This document shows, one piece after another, positions 43,499-52,158 of a stretch of DNA of 64,000 nucleotides. Under the pieces are notes generated by a model. The model was not told the origin of the DNA, searched no databases, and was given only the letters and a program-made list of their open reading frames with translations. Source of the DNA: Actinoallomurus bryophytorum. Lineage in GTDB: Bacteria > Actinomycetota > Actinomycetes > Streptosporangiales > Streptosporangiaceae. The position numbers and the translations under genes were made by a program. Positions within the stretch are counted from its first letter, which is position 1. Every line of letters starts with the position of its first letter. The DNA lies in NCBI RefSeq assembly GCF_006716425.1, contig NZ_VFOZ01000003.1, positions 62,001 through 126,000 on the forward strand, given 5' to 3'.

Positions 43499-46400
43499 GT
43501 GCGGTTCGGTGTTCTGGGCACGGTAGAGGTGTGGTCCGCCGATGGCGGGCCGCTTTCCGTCGGCGGACCACAGGTGCGCTCACTGCTGGCGATGCTGCTG
43601 CTCGAAGCCGGACGCGGGGTGGGCGTACGGCGGCTCGTCGAGGGCCTGTACGGCGGGCACACTCCACGCGATTCCGGGCATGCCCTGCAGTCGCAGGTCT
43701 CCCGGCTGCGTCGCGGGCTCCGGGCGGCGGGCGGCGCTGAGGACCTCGTAAGGTTCGGTCCTTCCGGGTACCGGCTGGTGGTCGATCCCGACGACGTCGA
43801 CGTTCACCGGTTCGAGCGGCTCGCGGGGGAGGGGCGGCGTGCGCTCGCCGCCGGAGACCACCTCCACGCCGCCCGCCTGCTGAACGAGGCGCTCGCCTTG
43901 TGGCGGGGGCCCGCGCTCGCCGACGTCACGAACGCGCCCTTCGCCGAGGCGCAGGCCGCCCGGCTGGAGGAGCTGCGGCTGGCCACGATCGAGGATCGCG
44001 CCGAGGTGCGCCTGGTGCGGGGCGACCACCGCGACCTGGTGGCCGAGTTGCGCGAGGTCGTGGCGGCGCATCCCCTGCGGGAACGGCTGCGCGGGCAGCT
44101 CATGCGGGCCCTGTACGGGAGCGGCCGGCAGGCCGAGGCGATCGAGGTGTTCGAGGACGCGCGGCGGACGCTGGCCGACGAGCTCGGCCTGGATCCCTCC
44201 CCGGAGCTCGGGAGCGTGCACCGGGCGGTGCTGCAGGCCGAGCGCTCGCTCGCAGAGGTGCCACGCGCCGGGATTCCCGCTCAGTTCACCAGTTTCGTCG
44301 GGCGCGAGGGTGAGCTCAAGCGGGTCGGTGATCTGCTCCGCGAGGCGCGGCTGATCACGCTCACCGGGCCGGGCGGGGTCGGAAAGACCCGGCTCGCGAT
44401 CGAGGTGGCGGGGCGCGAGGCGGACGAGATCTGCTTCGTCGACCTCGCGCCGATAGCCGACGGGGCCGCCGCCCCGCAAGCGTTGATCAACGCGCTGGGT
44501 TTCCGTGAGGGAGGGCTGGTGCCGGCGCTGTCCGGCCCGCTCGACCCCACCGACCGGCTGGTCACGGGGCTGGCCGGCCGGCGGATCCTGCTCATCCTGG
44601 ACAACTGCGAGCACGTCGCGCGCGATGTCGCCCGGCTGGCCCGTCGGCTGCTGACGGCCTGCCGTGGCCTGCGCATCCTCATCACCAGCCGCGAGAGGCT
44701 GGACATCACCGGTGAGACGCTGTACCCGGTCCGTCCGCTGGCGTTTCCCCCGCCGGAAACGGCCGATCTCGACATGCCCGGTCACCCGGCGGTGCGGCTG
44801 TTCGCCGACCGGGCCGCGGCCGTACGGCCGGAGTTCACGGTCGACGGCGCCACCATGGGCGCGGTGCTGCGGATTTGCCGGGCGCTCGACGGGCTGCCCC
44901 TGGCGATCGAGCTCGCGGCCGCGAGGCTGCGATCGCTGACGATCGAGGAGATCGCGGCTCGGTTGGACGACCGGTTCGGGCTGCTGTCTCGCGGCGACCG
45001 GTCGGCGGCGCCCCGCCATCAGACCCTTCACTCCGTCGTCGCCTGGAGCTGGGACCTGCTCAGCAGGTCCGAGCAGGCGCTGGCCGCGCGACTGACGGTC
45101 TTCAGCGACGGCGCCACCCTTCCGGCCGTCGCCGAGATCTGCGTGCCGCCTGATGATGAGGTCGTCGACCTGCTCGCCGACCTCATCGACAAATCCCTGG
45201 TCGAGATCGACGGGGGGCGGTACCGCATGCTGGAGACCGTACGGGAGTTCTGTGCCGGACGGCTGGCCGGGACCGGCGAGGGGAAACGGCTGAGGGCGGC
45301 TCACGCGGCGTACTTCCTGGGCCTGGCCCAGACCGCCGACGCTCACCTGCGCGGCCCTGACCAGTTGGAGTGGCTGGCCGTGCTGGACGCCGAGCGGGGC
45401 AACCTCCATGCCGCACTGCGCTGGGCCGTGCGCGCCGACCCGGCGCTCGCACTCAGGCTGCTCGCCGCCCTGTCGTGGCACGGTCAGCTGCGGGGGCTGA
45501 GCGGCGAGCGGGCATCGCTGGCCGCGGAGCTGCTCGAGGTGATCGGTGCCGAGCCGCCCGCCGGGCTCGACGAGGAGTACACGTTGTGCGTCGCGCACGC
45601 CGCGTCGTCCGACAACGGCCTCGACCGGCGGCTGCGAGTCCGGCTGGAGAGCCTCAGGCCGTCCGTCGCCGGAGGCCGCCTGCGGCACCCGTCCCTATCC
45701 GTGCTCCGGCTCATGGTGATCGGGCCCGGCGGCACCGGCCTTGCCGAGACGGCCCCGGCCGATCCCTGGGCGCGGGCCTTCTCCGGTTTGGAGCGCGGTG
45801 TCAAGGGGCTGCTCGACGCGGATCCCGGCGAGGCCGCACAGGCGTTCGAGGCGTCGCTCGACGGGTTCCGCGCGGTCGGCGACCGCTGGGGCGCCGCCGC
45901 CGCACTGGACCAGCTGGCCATGCTCGCGGACTGGCGGGTGGACGTCGCGAGGTTCGCGACGCTGATGGCAGAGGCCATCGACCTGGCCGGACGGCTGGGC
46001 GCGGTGGAGGACATGACGAGGTTCCTCGTACGGAACGCGGACGGGCTGATCACCGCCGGCCGGCTCGCCGCCGCGCGCGCGGACCACGAGCGCGTCGCCG
46101 AGTTCGCCCGCAGGACCGGCATGCTCGAGACACGGGCCGGCGCGCAGCGAGGGCTCGGTGAGATCGCGCACCTGAACGGTGACCTGACCGCCGCCCGCGA
46201 GCTGTACGAGCTGGCATTGCGGGGGTGTGAGCGGGAGTCGATCAGCGCCGGGTTCACCCGCTGGCGGATCCTCATCGGGCTGGGGCGGATCGCGCAGGAC
46301 GGCCACGACGCCGACCTGGCTCGGTCCCGCTACCGGCAGGCCCTCGCCGTCGCGCTCGGCCACCGCAACTTCCCCGCCGCCGCCGTCGCGGTCGAGGGCA

Positions 46401-46633
46401 TGGCCGGGGTGGCCCTGCTCGACGACGCCGGCGAACGGGCCGCGTTGCTGCTCGGCGCGAGCGTCGCGGTCCGCGGCATACCGATGCCCGCCGACCCCGA
46501 GGTGGCCCGGGTGGCCGCCGGGGCGAAAGATCTGGTCGGTGCGCAGACCTACGCGTCGGCCTTCGCACGGGGCACGACCATGACCCGCGACCAGGCGCTG
46601 GCCCTTCTCGGAGTGGCGCCGCCGGACGCGTGA
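43499..46633 (+). CDS. AfsR/SARP-family transcriptional regulator
   Basis: A protein of about 1044 residues. Residues 1-95 form the OmpR-type winged helix of SARPs (FGVLGTVEVWSADGGPLSVGGPQVRSLLAMLLL), 96-255 the BTAD helices, then an NB-ARC/STAND NTPase with P-loop GPGGVGKT (290-297), LLILDNCEHV as Walker B and TSRERL sensor, and a C-terminal TPR-like region. It acts as an ATP-dependent switch that activates promoters with 11-bp-spaced direct repeats. Start GTG 43499 matches the family (MRFGVLG); GTG 43484 is an alternative. Three such repeats lie just after the gene, before the SDR operon, which is therefore its probable target. Confidence 0.88.
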   Translation: MRFGVLGTVEVWSADGGPLSVGGPQVRSLLAMLLLEAGRGVGVRRLVEGLYGGHTPRDSGHALQSQVSRLRRGLRAAGGAEDLVRFGPSGYRLVVDPDDVDVHRFERLAGEGRRALAAGDHLHAARLLNEALALWRGPALADVTNAPFAEAQAARLEELRLATIEDRAEVRLVRGDHRDLVAELREVVAAHPLRERLRGQLMRALYGSGRQAEAIEVFEDARRTLADELGLDPSPELGSVHRAVLQAERSLAEVPRAGIPAQFTSFVGREGELKRVGDLLREARLITLTGPGGVGKTRLAIEVAGREADEICFVDLAPIADGAAAPQALINALGFREGGLVPALSGPLDPTDRLVTGLAGRRILLILDNCEHVARDVARLARRLLTACRGLRILITSRERLDITGETLYPVRPLAFPPPETADLDMPGHPAVRLFADRAAAVRPEFTVDGATMGAVLRICRALDGLPLAIELAAARLRSLTIEEIAARLDDRFGLLSRGDRSAAPRHQTLHSVVAWSWDLLSRSEQALAARLTVFSDGATLPAVAEICVPPDDEVVDLLADLIDKSLVEIDGGRYRMLETVREFCAGRLAGTGEGKRLRAAHAAYFLGLAQTADAHLRGPDQLEWLAVLDAERGNLHAALRWAVRADPALALRLLAALSWHGQLRGLSGERASLAAELLEVIGAEPPAGLDEEYTLCVAHAASSDNGLDRRLRVRLESLRPSVAGGRLRHPSLSVLRLMVIGPGGTGLAETAPADPWARAFSGLERGVKGLLDADPGEAAQAFEASLDGFRAVGDRWGAAAALDQLAMLADWRVDVARFATLMAEAIDLAGRLGAVEDMTRFLVRNADGLITAGRLAAARADHERVAEFARRTGMLETRAGAQRGLGEIAHLNGDLTAARELYELALRGCERESISAGFTRWRILIGLGRIAQDGHDADLARSRYRQALAVALGHRNFPAAAVAVEGMAGVALLDDAGERAALLLGASVAVRGIPMPADPEVARVAAGAKDLVGAQTYASAFARGTTMTRDQALALLGVAPPDA

Positions 46634-46659
46634 CCGGCCACTGTCAGAGCGCCCCGGGC

Positions 46660-46692
46660 CGGTGAGCGGCCGGTGAGCGGTTGGTGAGCGGT
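46660..46692 (+). promoter_or_regulatory. Three 11-bp direct repeats, SARP-type operator
   Basis: CGGTGAGCGGC / CGGTGAGCGGT / TGGTGAGCGGT, exact 11-bp period, sharing GGTGAGC. SARP binding sites are heptamer direct repeats on one DNA face at 11-bp spacing, a few bases upstream of the -10 element. Here CAGGCT (46699-46704), a plausible -10, follows the last heptamer after 9 nt, and the SDR ATG lies 38 bp further. Confidence 0.7.
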
Positions 46693-46742
46693 CCCCTGCA
46701 GGCTGGAGGCCGTCACGTACCCGATCACCGACAGGAACCCCT

Positions 46743-47531
46743 ATGGCCGAACTGACTGGCAAGACCGCGCTGGTGACCGGCGCATCGCGCGGAATGGGAC
46801 GAGGCATCGCCCAGCGGCTGGCCGCCGACGGCGCGCTGGTGGCCGTGCACTACCGCGGCGACAGCGACGCCGCCGAGGAGACGGTCTCCACGATCGAGCA
46901 GGCCGGCGGGACGGCCTTCCCGGTGCGCGCCGAGCTCGGCCTGGACGGCGACGTTGAGACGGTGGTCACCGGGCTGAGGGCCGGGCTGCGCGGGCAGCCG
47001 CTGGACATCCTGGTCAACAACGCCGCGTGCGGCAATCTGGACACCCTGTTCGCCGGCGCGATCGGACAGGTGACCCCGCGGCAGTTCGACGAGGTCTTCG
47101 CGGTCAACGTGAAGGCTCCGTTCTTCCTCATCCAGGCACTGCTGCCGCTGATGCGCGACGGCGGGCGCGTCATCAACATCTCCTCCCTCAGCGCCCGGGT
47201 CGCGGTGCCCCAGCAGATCGCCTACGCGATGACCAAGGGCGCCGTGGAGACCATGAGCCGGACGCTGGCGAAGGAACTCGGCACGCGAGGCATCACGGTG
47301 AACACCGTGGCGCCGGGCGCGACCGACACCGGCATCAACGAGTTCCTGCACGCTCCCGTGATCAGAGCCGGCATGACGGCCATCACCGCCCTCGGCCGGA
47401 TCGGCCGGCCGGACGACATCGCCGACGCCGTCGCTTTCCTTGCCTCGGAGGACGCCCGCTGGATCACGGCCAACACCCTCGACGCCAGCGGCGGCATGTT
47501 CCTCGGCCCTCCCTCCGCGCCGGTCGGGTGA
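46743..47531 (+). CDS. SDR-family oxidoreductase
   Basis: A 262-residue classical short-chain dehydrogenase: TGASRGMGRGIA cofactor loop, NNAA, the catalytic Ser in NISSLSA and YAMTK as YxxxK, with the PGATDTGIN strand before the substrate loop. FabG-like, so a 3-ketoacyl or ketone/alcohol substrate is likely, with NADPH favoured by the Arg after the Gly-rich loop. Located just after the SARP-type repeats; first gene of a set with a DUF998 and a hydrolase gene. Confidence 0.9.
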   Translation: MAELTGKTALVTGASRGMGRGIAQRLAADGALVAVHYRGDSDAAEETVSTIEQAGGTAFPVRAELGLDGDVETVVTGLRAGLRGQPLDILVNNAACGNLDTLFAGAIGQVTPRQFDEVFAVNVKAPFFLIQALLPLMRDGGRVINISSLSARVAVPQQIAYAMTKGAVETMSRTLAKELGTRGITVNTVAPGATDTGINEFLHAPVIRAGMTAITALGRIGRPDDIADAVAFLASEDARWITANTLDASGGMFLGPPSAPVG

Positions 47532-47690
47532 GCCGCCCGCCCAGGGAGCGGATCCCGGCTGCGGGCGGCCGGCGTCGGGCACCCGCCGGCGTCGTACCGA
47601 GAAGTCCGTCACCGCCCAGGCCGCCGGAAACCCCGCCGGCCGCGCAAAGCCGACCGCGATCTTCAGCCACCTGAAACCAGGGATCCGACG

Positions 47691-48401
47691 ATGACTCAGC
47701 CGACCGTCACACCGACCGGCAGCCATGGCGCGTGCTCGCCCGCCATCCGCCTCACCAGGTCACTCCTGGGCTACGGGATGATCGCGGGCCCGTTCTACCT
47801 GGTCATCTCGGTGACCGAGGGGTTGCTGCGCCCGGGCTTCGACTTCACCCGCCACGACTGGAGCCTGCTCAGCAACGGCTCCTACGGCTGGGTTCACATC
47901 ACCGACTTCCTCCTCACCGGGTTGATGACGATCGCGTGTGCCGTCGGGGTCCGGCGATCCCTGCGGCACGGGACGGCCGCGCGATGGGCGCCGAGGCTGA
48001 TCGGTGCCTATGGCGCCGGCCTGGTCGGCGGCGGTGTCTTCACCGCCGACCCCGCTTCCGGATTCCCGCCGGGGACCCCCGCCGACGCCCACACCGTCAG
48101 CTGGCACGGCCTGCTGCACCTGGCCTGCGGCGGAGTCGGGTTCCTGTGCCTCATCACCGCCTGCCTGGTCATCGCGCGCCGGTTCGGCACCGAAGGGCGG
48201 CGCCGCTGGGCCCTGTACTCCCGCGCCACGGGCGTGCTCTTCCTGGCCGGGTTCGTCTGCGTCGCCTCGGGGGCGAACGCGCCCTGGGCGACGCTGGCAT
48301 TCACGGCGGCCATCGTCATCGCCTGGGCGTGGGTGAGCGCCGTCAGTCTCCACCTGTACCGGCGAGCCCACGCCACCGACGACCCCGCAGGTGATCTGTA
48401 A
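47691..48401 (+). CDS. DUF998-family membrane protein
   Basis: A 236-residue protein with six predicted membrane helices: LGYGMIAGPFYLVISVTEG, ITDFLLTGLMTIACAVGV, LIGAYGAGLVGGGVFTADP, GLLHLACGGVGFLCLITACL and two more. The conserved GVFTADP and HGLLHL elements are typical of DUF998. Function unknown. It is 159 bp after the SDR gene and 51 bp before the hydrolase gene, so possibly co-transcribed with both. Confidence 0.85.
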   Translation: MTQPTVTPTGSHGACSPAIRLTRSLLGYGMIAGPFYLVISVTEGLLRPGFDFTRHDWSLLSNGSYGWVHITDFLLTGLMTIACAVGVRRSLRHGTAARWAPRLIGAYGAGLVGGGVFTADPASGFPPGTPADAHTVSWHGLLHLACGGVGFLCLITACLVIARRFGTEGRRRWALYSRATGVLFLAGFVCVASGANAPWATLAFTAAIVIAWAWVSAVSLHLYRRAHATDDPAGDL

Positions 48402-48452
48402 CCGCGGACACCACGGCGGCGCACCCATCTCCGATCTCCAGGAAAGGCAACG

Positions 48453-49229
48453 ATGAACCAGATCATCTCCAAGGACGGCACCCCCATCGCCTACGACCGC
48501 GCGGGCTCGGGCCCGGCGGTCATCGTGATCGGCGGCGGGCCGGTCGACCGGTCGGCCAACGACTCGCTGGCCGAACTGCTGGCAGAAGACTTCACCGTCT
48601 ACAACTACGACCGGCGTGGCCGGGGCGAGAGCGGGGACACCGCCCCCTACTCCACCGACCGCGAGTACGAGGACCTCGAAGCCCTGATCACCGAAGCGGG
48701 CGGCTCGGCGATGGCCTACGGCACCTCCGGCGGCGGGATGATCGCCATCGAGGCCGCGGCCCGTGGTCTGCCCATCACCAGGCTCGCGCTGTGGGAGGTC
48801 CCCTATGTCCTGCCCGGCGCCCGGCCGGCCATCCCCGCCGGCTATCGCGACGAGCAGTACGCCGCGCTCGCGGAGGGCCGCCACGGTGACATGCTCGAAC
48901 GGTTCTTCCTCGACGCGGCACTCATGCCGGCCGAGTTCGTCGCGGGCATGAAGGCCGGCCCGTTCTGGGAAGCGATGTTCCCCATGGCTCCCGTCCTGGC
49001 CTACGACGCCGACATCGCCGGGGACTTTTCCGTGCCGGACGCCCGGCTGGCCGCCATCAGCGCGCCCGCGATCGTCGTCGACGGCGCCACGACCCCGTGG
49101 ATCAGCGCCGCCGCCGAGGCGATCGCCGCCGCGCTGCCCGATCCGCTACGCCGTACTCTTTCCGGCCAGCCGCACAACGTCGACCCGGCGACCATCGTCC
49201 CCGTCATCACCGAATTCTTCACCGGCTGA
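48453..49229 (+). CDS. Alpha/beta-hydrolase
   Basis: A 258-residue alpha/beta-hydrolase: oxyanion strand VIVIGGGPV, DRRGRGES, nucleophile elbow YGTSGGG with S92, an acidic residue in VVDGATTPW and the catalytic His in SGQPHNVDP. Lacks a signal peptide. Substrate unknown; ester or lactone hydrolysis is likely. CAGGAAAGG is the ribosome site. Together with the SDR and DUF998 genes it forms the presumed AfsR-like target unit. Confidence 0.88.
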   Translation: MNQIISKDGTPIAYDRAGSGPAVIVIGGGPVDRSANDSLAELLAEDFTVYNYDRRGRGESGDTAPYSTDREYEDLEALITEAGGSAMAYGTSGGGMIAIEAAARGLPITRLALWEVPYVLPGARPAIPAGYRDEQYAALAEGRHGDMLERFFLDAALMPAEFVAGMKAGPFWEAMFPMAPVLAYDADIAGDFSVPDARLAAISAPAIVVDGATTPWISAAAEAIAAALPDPLRRTLSGQPHNVDPATIVPVITEFFTG

Positions 49230-49307
49230 GATCTTTCCGCGGACTCGAGGGGGCGCCATCGGCTGGTGATCAAGTCATCCGGAGATGTCCAGATCGTGGA
49301 CGGAGTG

Positions 49308-49337
49308 TTGACGTCTGTCCGATTTTGGATCCAAAAT
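49308..49337 (+). promoter_or_regulatory. Operon promoter with GntR-type palindromic operator over the -10
   Basis: TTGACG (49308-49313) as -35, an 18-bp spacer and CAAAAT (49332-49337) as -10. The perfect 16-bp palindrome ATTTTGGATCCAAAAT (49322-49337) covers the -10. FadR/FCD-type GntR regulators bind short palindromes of the TTGGATCCAA kind, and the last gene of this operon encodes such a regulator. This makes autorepression the simplest model. Confidence 0.75.
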
Positions 49338-49373
49338 TGCGGCTCCGCGTAGCACCCGTCGCGAGGAGACGCC

Positions 49374-50606
49374 GTGACCCCCTCGTCCGCCTACTCGTTC
49401 CTCAGCCATCTGGAGTGTTCCCGGACCGGCGAGCGCTACGACGCCGACGCCGTTCAGGGCACGTCCTCCGCCGGTGCGCCGCTGCTGGCCCGGTACGACC
49501 TGGAGCGCGTACGTGACACGGTGACCCCTCGGGACATCGCCGGGCGTGTGCCCGATCTCTGGCGCTACCACGAGGTGCTCCCGGTACGCGACGAGCGGCA
49601 CGTCGTCAGCCTCGGTGAGGGGATGACGCCGCTGCTGCCGATGCGCGCGTACGGCCGCCGCGCCGGCCTGACACGGCTGCTCATGAAGGACGAGGGCCTC
49701 GTGCCCACGGGCACCTTCAAGGCCCGCGGCGCCGCGGTCGGCGTGTCGCGTGCCGCCGAGCTGGGCGTCAAGGGCGTGGCCATGCCGACCAACGGCAACG
49801 CGGGTGCCGCGTGGGCGCTGTACGCGGCGCGGGCCGGGATGGGGAGCCTGATCGCCATGCCGGACGACGCGCCCCCGATCACGATGGCCGAGTGCCAGAT
49901 CGCCGGGGCGGAGCTGTACCGGGTCGACGGCCTCATCGGCGACGCGGGGAAACTGGTCGGCGCCGCCGTGGGGGAGCGGGCCGGCTACCAGGAGGTCTCC
50001 ACGCTCAAGGAGCCCTACCGCCTCGAAGGCAAGAAGACCATGGGCTACGAGATCGCCGAGCAGCTCGGCTGGCGGATGCCCGACGTCATCCTGTACCCCA
50101 CCGGCGGCGGCGTCGGCATCATCGGCATCCACAAGGCGCTGCGCGAGATGCGGGAGCTGGGCTGGGTCGAGGGCGACCTGCCCCGGCTGATCGCCGTCCA
50201 GGCCACCGGCTGCGCGCCGATCGTCCGGGCGTTCGAGAAGGGCGCCAGGGAGAGCGAGCCGTTCGCGAACGCCCGTACCGTCGCCTTCGGCATCACCGTG
50301 CCCAAGGCGCTGGGCGACTTCCTCGTGCTGGACGCGGTCTATGAGACCGGTGGCACCGCGATCGCGGTCACCGACGAGCAGCTCCTGGCCGCGCAGGCCG
50401 AGCTCGCCGAGCTGGAGGGCGCCTTCATCTGCCCCGAGGGCGCGGCCTGCTTCGCCGCGCTCGAGCCGCTGCGGGAGTCGGGCCGGATCGGCGCGGACGA
50501 GGAGGTCGTCGTCCTCAACACCGGCACGGGCGTGAAGTACCCCGAGACCGTACGGGTCGACGTGCCGCTGCTCGCCAAAGACGGCCGCATCCCGGGCCGG
50601 GGCTGA
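49374..50606 (+). CDS. Threonine synthase-like PLP enzyme
   Basis: A 410-residue fold-type II PLP enzyme. It has the N-terminal threonine-synthase signature (LECSRTGERYDAD, truncated zinc-less head), the Schiff-base lysine K116 in TGTFKARG, the phosphate-binding loop PTGGGVGIIGI and a C-terminal ECPEGAA-type segment (FICPEGAAC). As part of a catabolic operon with an amide hydrolase and a peptide-type importer, a lyase role (threonine/serine dehydratase-like or homoserine-phosphate lyase) is as likely as threonine biosynthesis; the housekeeping gene would normally lie with hom and thrB. First gene behind the operator. Confidence 0.82.
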   Translation: MTPSSAYSFLSHLECSRTGERYDADAVQGTSSAGAPLLARYDLERVRDTVTPRDIAGRVPDLWRYHEVLPVRDERHVVSLGEGMTPLLPMRAYGRRAGLTRLLMKDEGLVPTGTFKARGAAVGVSRAAELGVKGVAMPTNGNAGAAWALYAARAGMGSLIAMPDDAPPITMAECQIAGAELYRVDGLIGDAGKLVGAAVGERAGYQEVSTLKEPYRLEGKKTMGYEIAEQLGWRMPDVILYPTGGGVGIIGIHKALREMRELGWVEGDLPRLIAVQATGCAPIVRAFEKGARESEPFANARTVAFGITVPKALGDFLVLDAVYETGGTAIAVTDEQLLAAQAELAELEGAFICPEGAACFAALEPLRESGRIGADEEVVVLNTGTGVKYPETVRVDVPLLAKDGRIPGRG

Positions 50607-50610
50607 GAAA

Positions 50611-52158
50611 TTGGATCCGGTCGAGCGCGACCATCCGGGCGGGCGCCGCCGCACCGTCCTCGCCTGCCTGGCGGCCCTCGCCACGCTGGCCACCGCGGCA
50701 TGCGGCATCCACCCGGCCACCGCGGGGCGGGACCCCGGCACCCTCGTCATCGACACCGCGAACTACCCGTCCACCCTGGACCCCGGCAAGCAGTACGACG
50801 CCGACACCTACGCGGTGTACCGCAACATCTTCGACCAGCTCCTGCGCCGGAACCCCAGGACCCAGGCCCTGGTGCCCTGGATCGCCACCTCCTGGCGGCA
50901 GACCGACGCGACGACCTGGCGGTTCGCGATCCGCCGCGACGTGAGGTTCAGCGACGGCAGCCCGCTGACCGCCGTGGACGCGGCCTTCAGCATCAACCGG
51001 ATCCTGGACAAGAAGTTCGCCAGCCAGCAGTTCGCGAACTTCTCGATGATCAGCAAGGCCACCACCGACGGCGCCGACCTGGTCATCCACACCGCACGGC
51101 CCGCGCCGACCCTGCTGACGTACCTGACGACCCTGTCGGTGGTCCCGCAGCACTACGTGGAGAAGGCCGGTGAGCAGAAGTTCGCCGCCAAGCCGGTCGG
51201 CTCCGGCCCGTACATGCTCGAGTCGGCCACCGCGGGCTCCCAGGTCGCGCTGAAGGCCAACCCGCTCTGGTGGGGCCCGCGTACGAGCGTGCGCGCGGCG
51301 GTGTTCCGCGCGGTGCCGAGCGTCGCGAGCCGCGTCGTCGACCTGCAGTCGCGCAAGGCGGACCTGGCCACCACGCTCACGCCCGACGCCGCCGACCAGA
51401 TCAAGCGCGACCCCAAGCTCGCCGTCCTGTCCACGCCCACCGAGCGGATCGCCTACCTGGCCTTCAACACGATCAAGGGTGGCCCGGCGAACGACCCGCG
51501 CGTGCGGCAGGCCATCGCCGCCGCGATCGACTACAACGCGCTGATCAAGAACCTGCAGCGCGGCTACGCCAAGCCGATCAACTCGCTGCTCACCCCGCTG
51601 GCGTTCGGCTACGACAAGGCGCTGCCGGACGACCGGTACGACCCGGCCACCGCACGGCGACTGGTCGCCCAGGCGGGCGCCAAGGGCAGGACGGTCGTGA
51701 TGGACACCTCCCCGTCGTTCAACCCGCAGATCGTGCAGGCGATCCAGGCCGACCTGGCCGCCGTCGGCCTCAAGGTCCAGATCCGCAGCACCGACCAGCC
51801 GACGTACCTGAAGAAGGTCCAGGACCCCGGCCACAACTGGGGCTCGCTGCGCTTCGGCCGCTGGTCGTGCGCCTGCCTGGACGCCGACGGCGTGATCTAC
51901 CCGCTGTTCCACACCGGCGGGATCTGGAGCTCATATACGAACCCGGCCTTCGACAGGCTCGTCGAGCAGGCCCGAACGGTGATCGACCCCAAGCGGCGGA
52001 CCGCGCTCTACGACGAGGCGTTCCGGATCCTGGCCCGCGACCTGCCCGGCCTGGGCCTGTTCCAGGACTACGCGATCTACGGCGCGAACTCCCGCGTCAG
52101 CTGGACCCCGGACGCTCAGGAGAGCTTCTACCTCGACGCGATGAAGGTGCGCAGATGA
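50611..52158 (+). CDS. Oligopeptide-type ABC transporter substrate-binding lipoprotein
   Basis: A 515-residue SBP family 5 protein. The signal ends in the lipobox TAAC (about residue 30). The DppA/OppA fold follows: LVIDTANYPSTLDPGKQYDAD, WRFAIRRDVRFSDGSPLTAVDAAFSINRIL, VGSGPYMLE and YLAFNTIKGGPANDPRVRQAIAAAID. It delivers a peptide, nickel or peptide-like amide to the permeases that follow. The best start is TTG 50611, four bases after the upstream stop; its ribosome site is weak. The TTGGATCC at the start resembles half of the operon operator. Confidence 0.9.
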   Translation: MDPVERDHPGGRRRTVLACLAALATLATAACGIHPATAGRDPGTLVIDTANYPSTLDPGKQYDADTYAVYRNIFDQLLRRNPRTQALVPWIATSWRQTDATTWRFAIRRDVRFSDGSPLTAVDAAFSINRILDKKFASQQFANFSMISKATTDGADLVIHTARPAPTLLTYLTTLSVVPQHYVEKAGEQKFAAKPVGSGPYMLESATAGSQVALKANPLWWGPRTSVRAAVFRAVPSVASRVVDLQSRKADLATTLTPDAADQIKRDPKLAVLSTPTERIAYLAFNTIKGGPANDPRVRQAIAAAIDYNALIKNLQRGYAKPINSLLTPLAFGYDKALPDDRYDPATARRLVAQAGAKGRTVVMDTSPSFNPQIVQAIQADLAAVGLKVQIRSTDQPTYLKKVQDPGHNWGSLRFGRWSCACLDADGVIYPLFHTGGIWSSYTNPAFDRLVEQARTVIDPKRRTALYDEAFRILARDLPGLGLFQDYAIYGANSRVSWTPDAQESFYLDAMKVRR

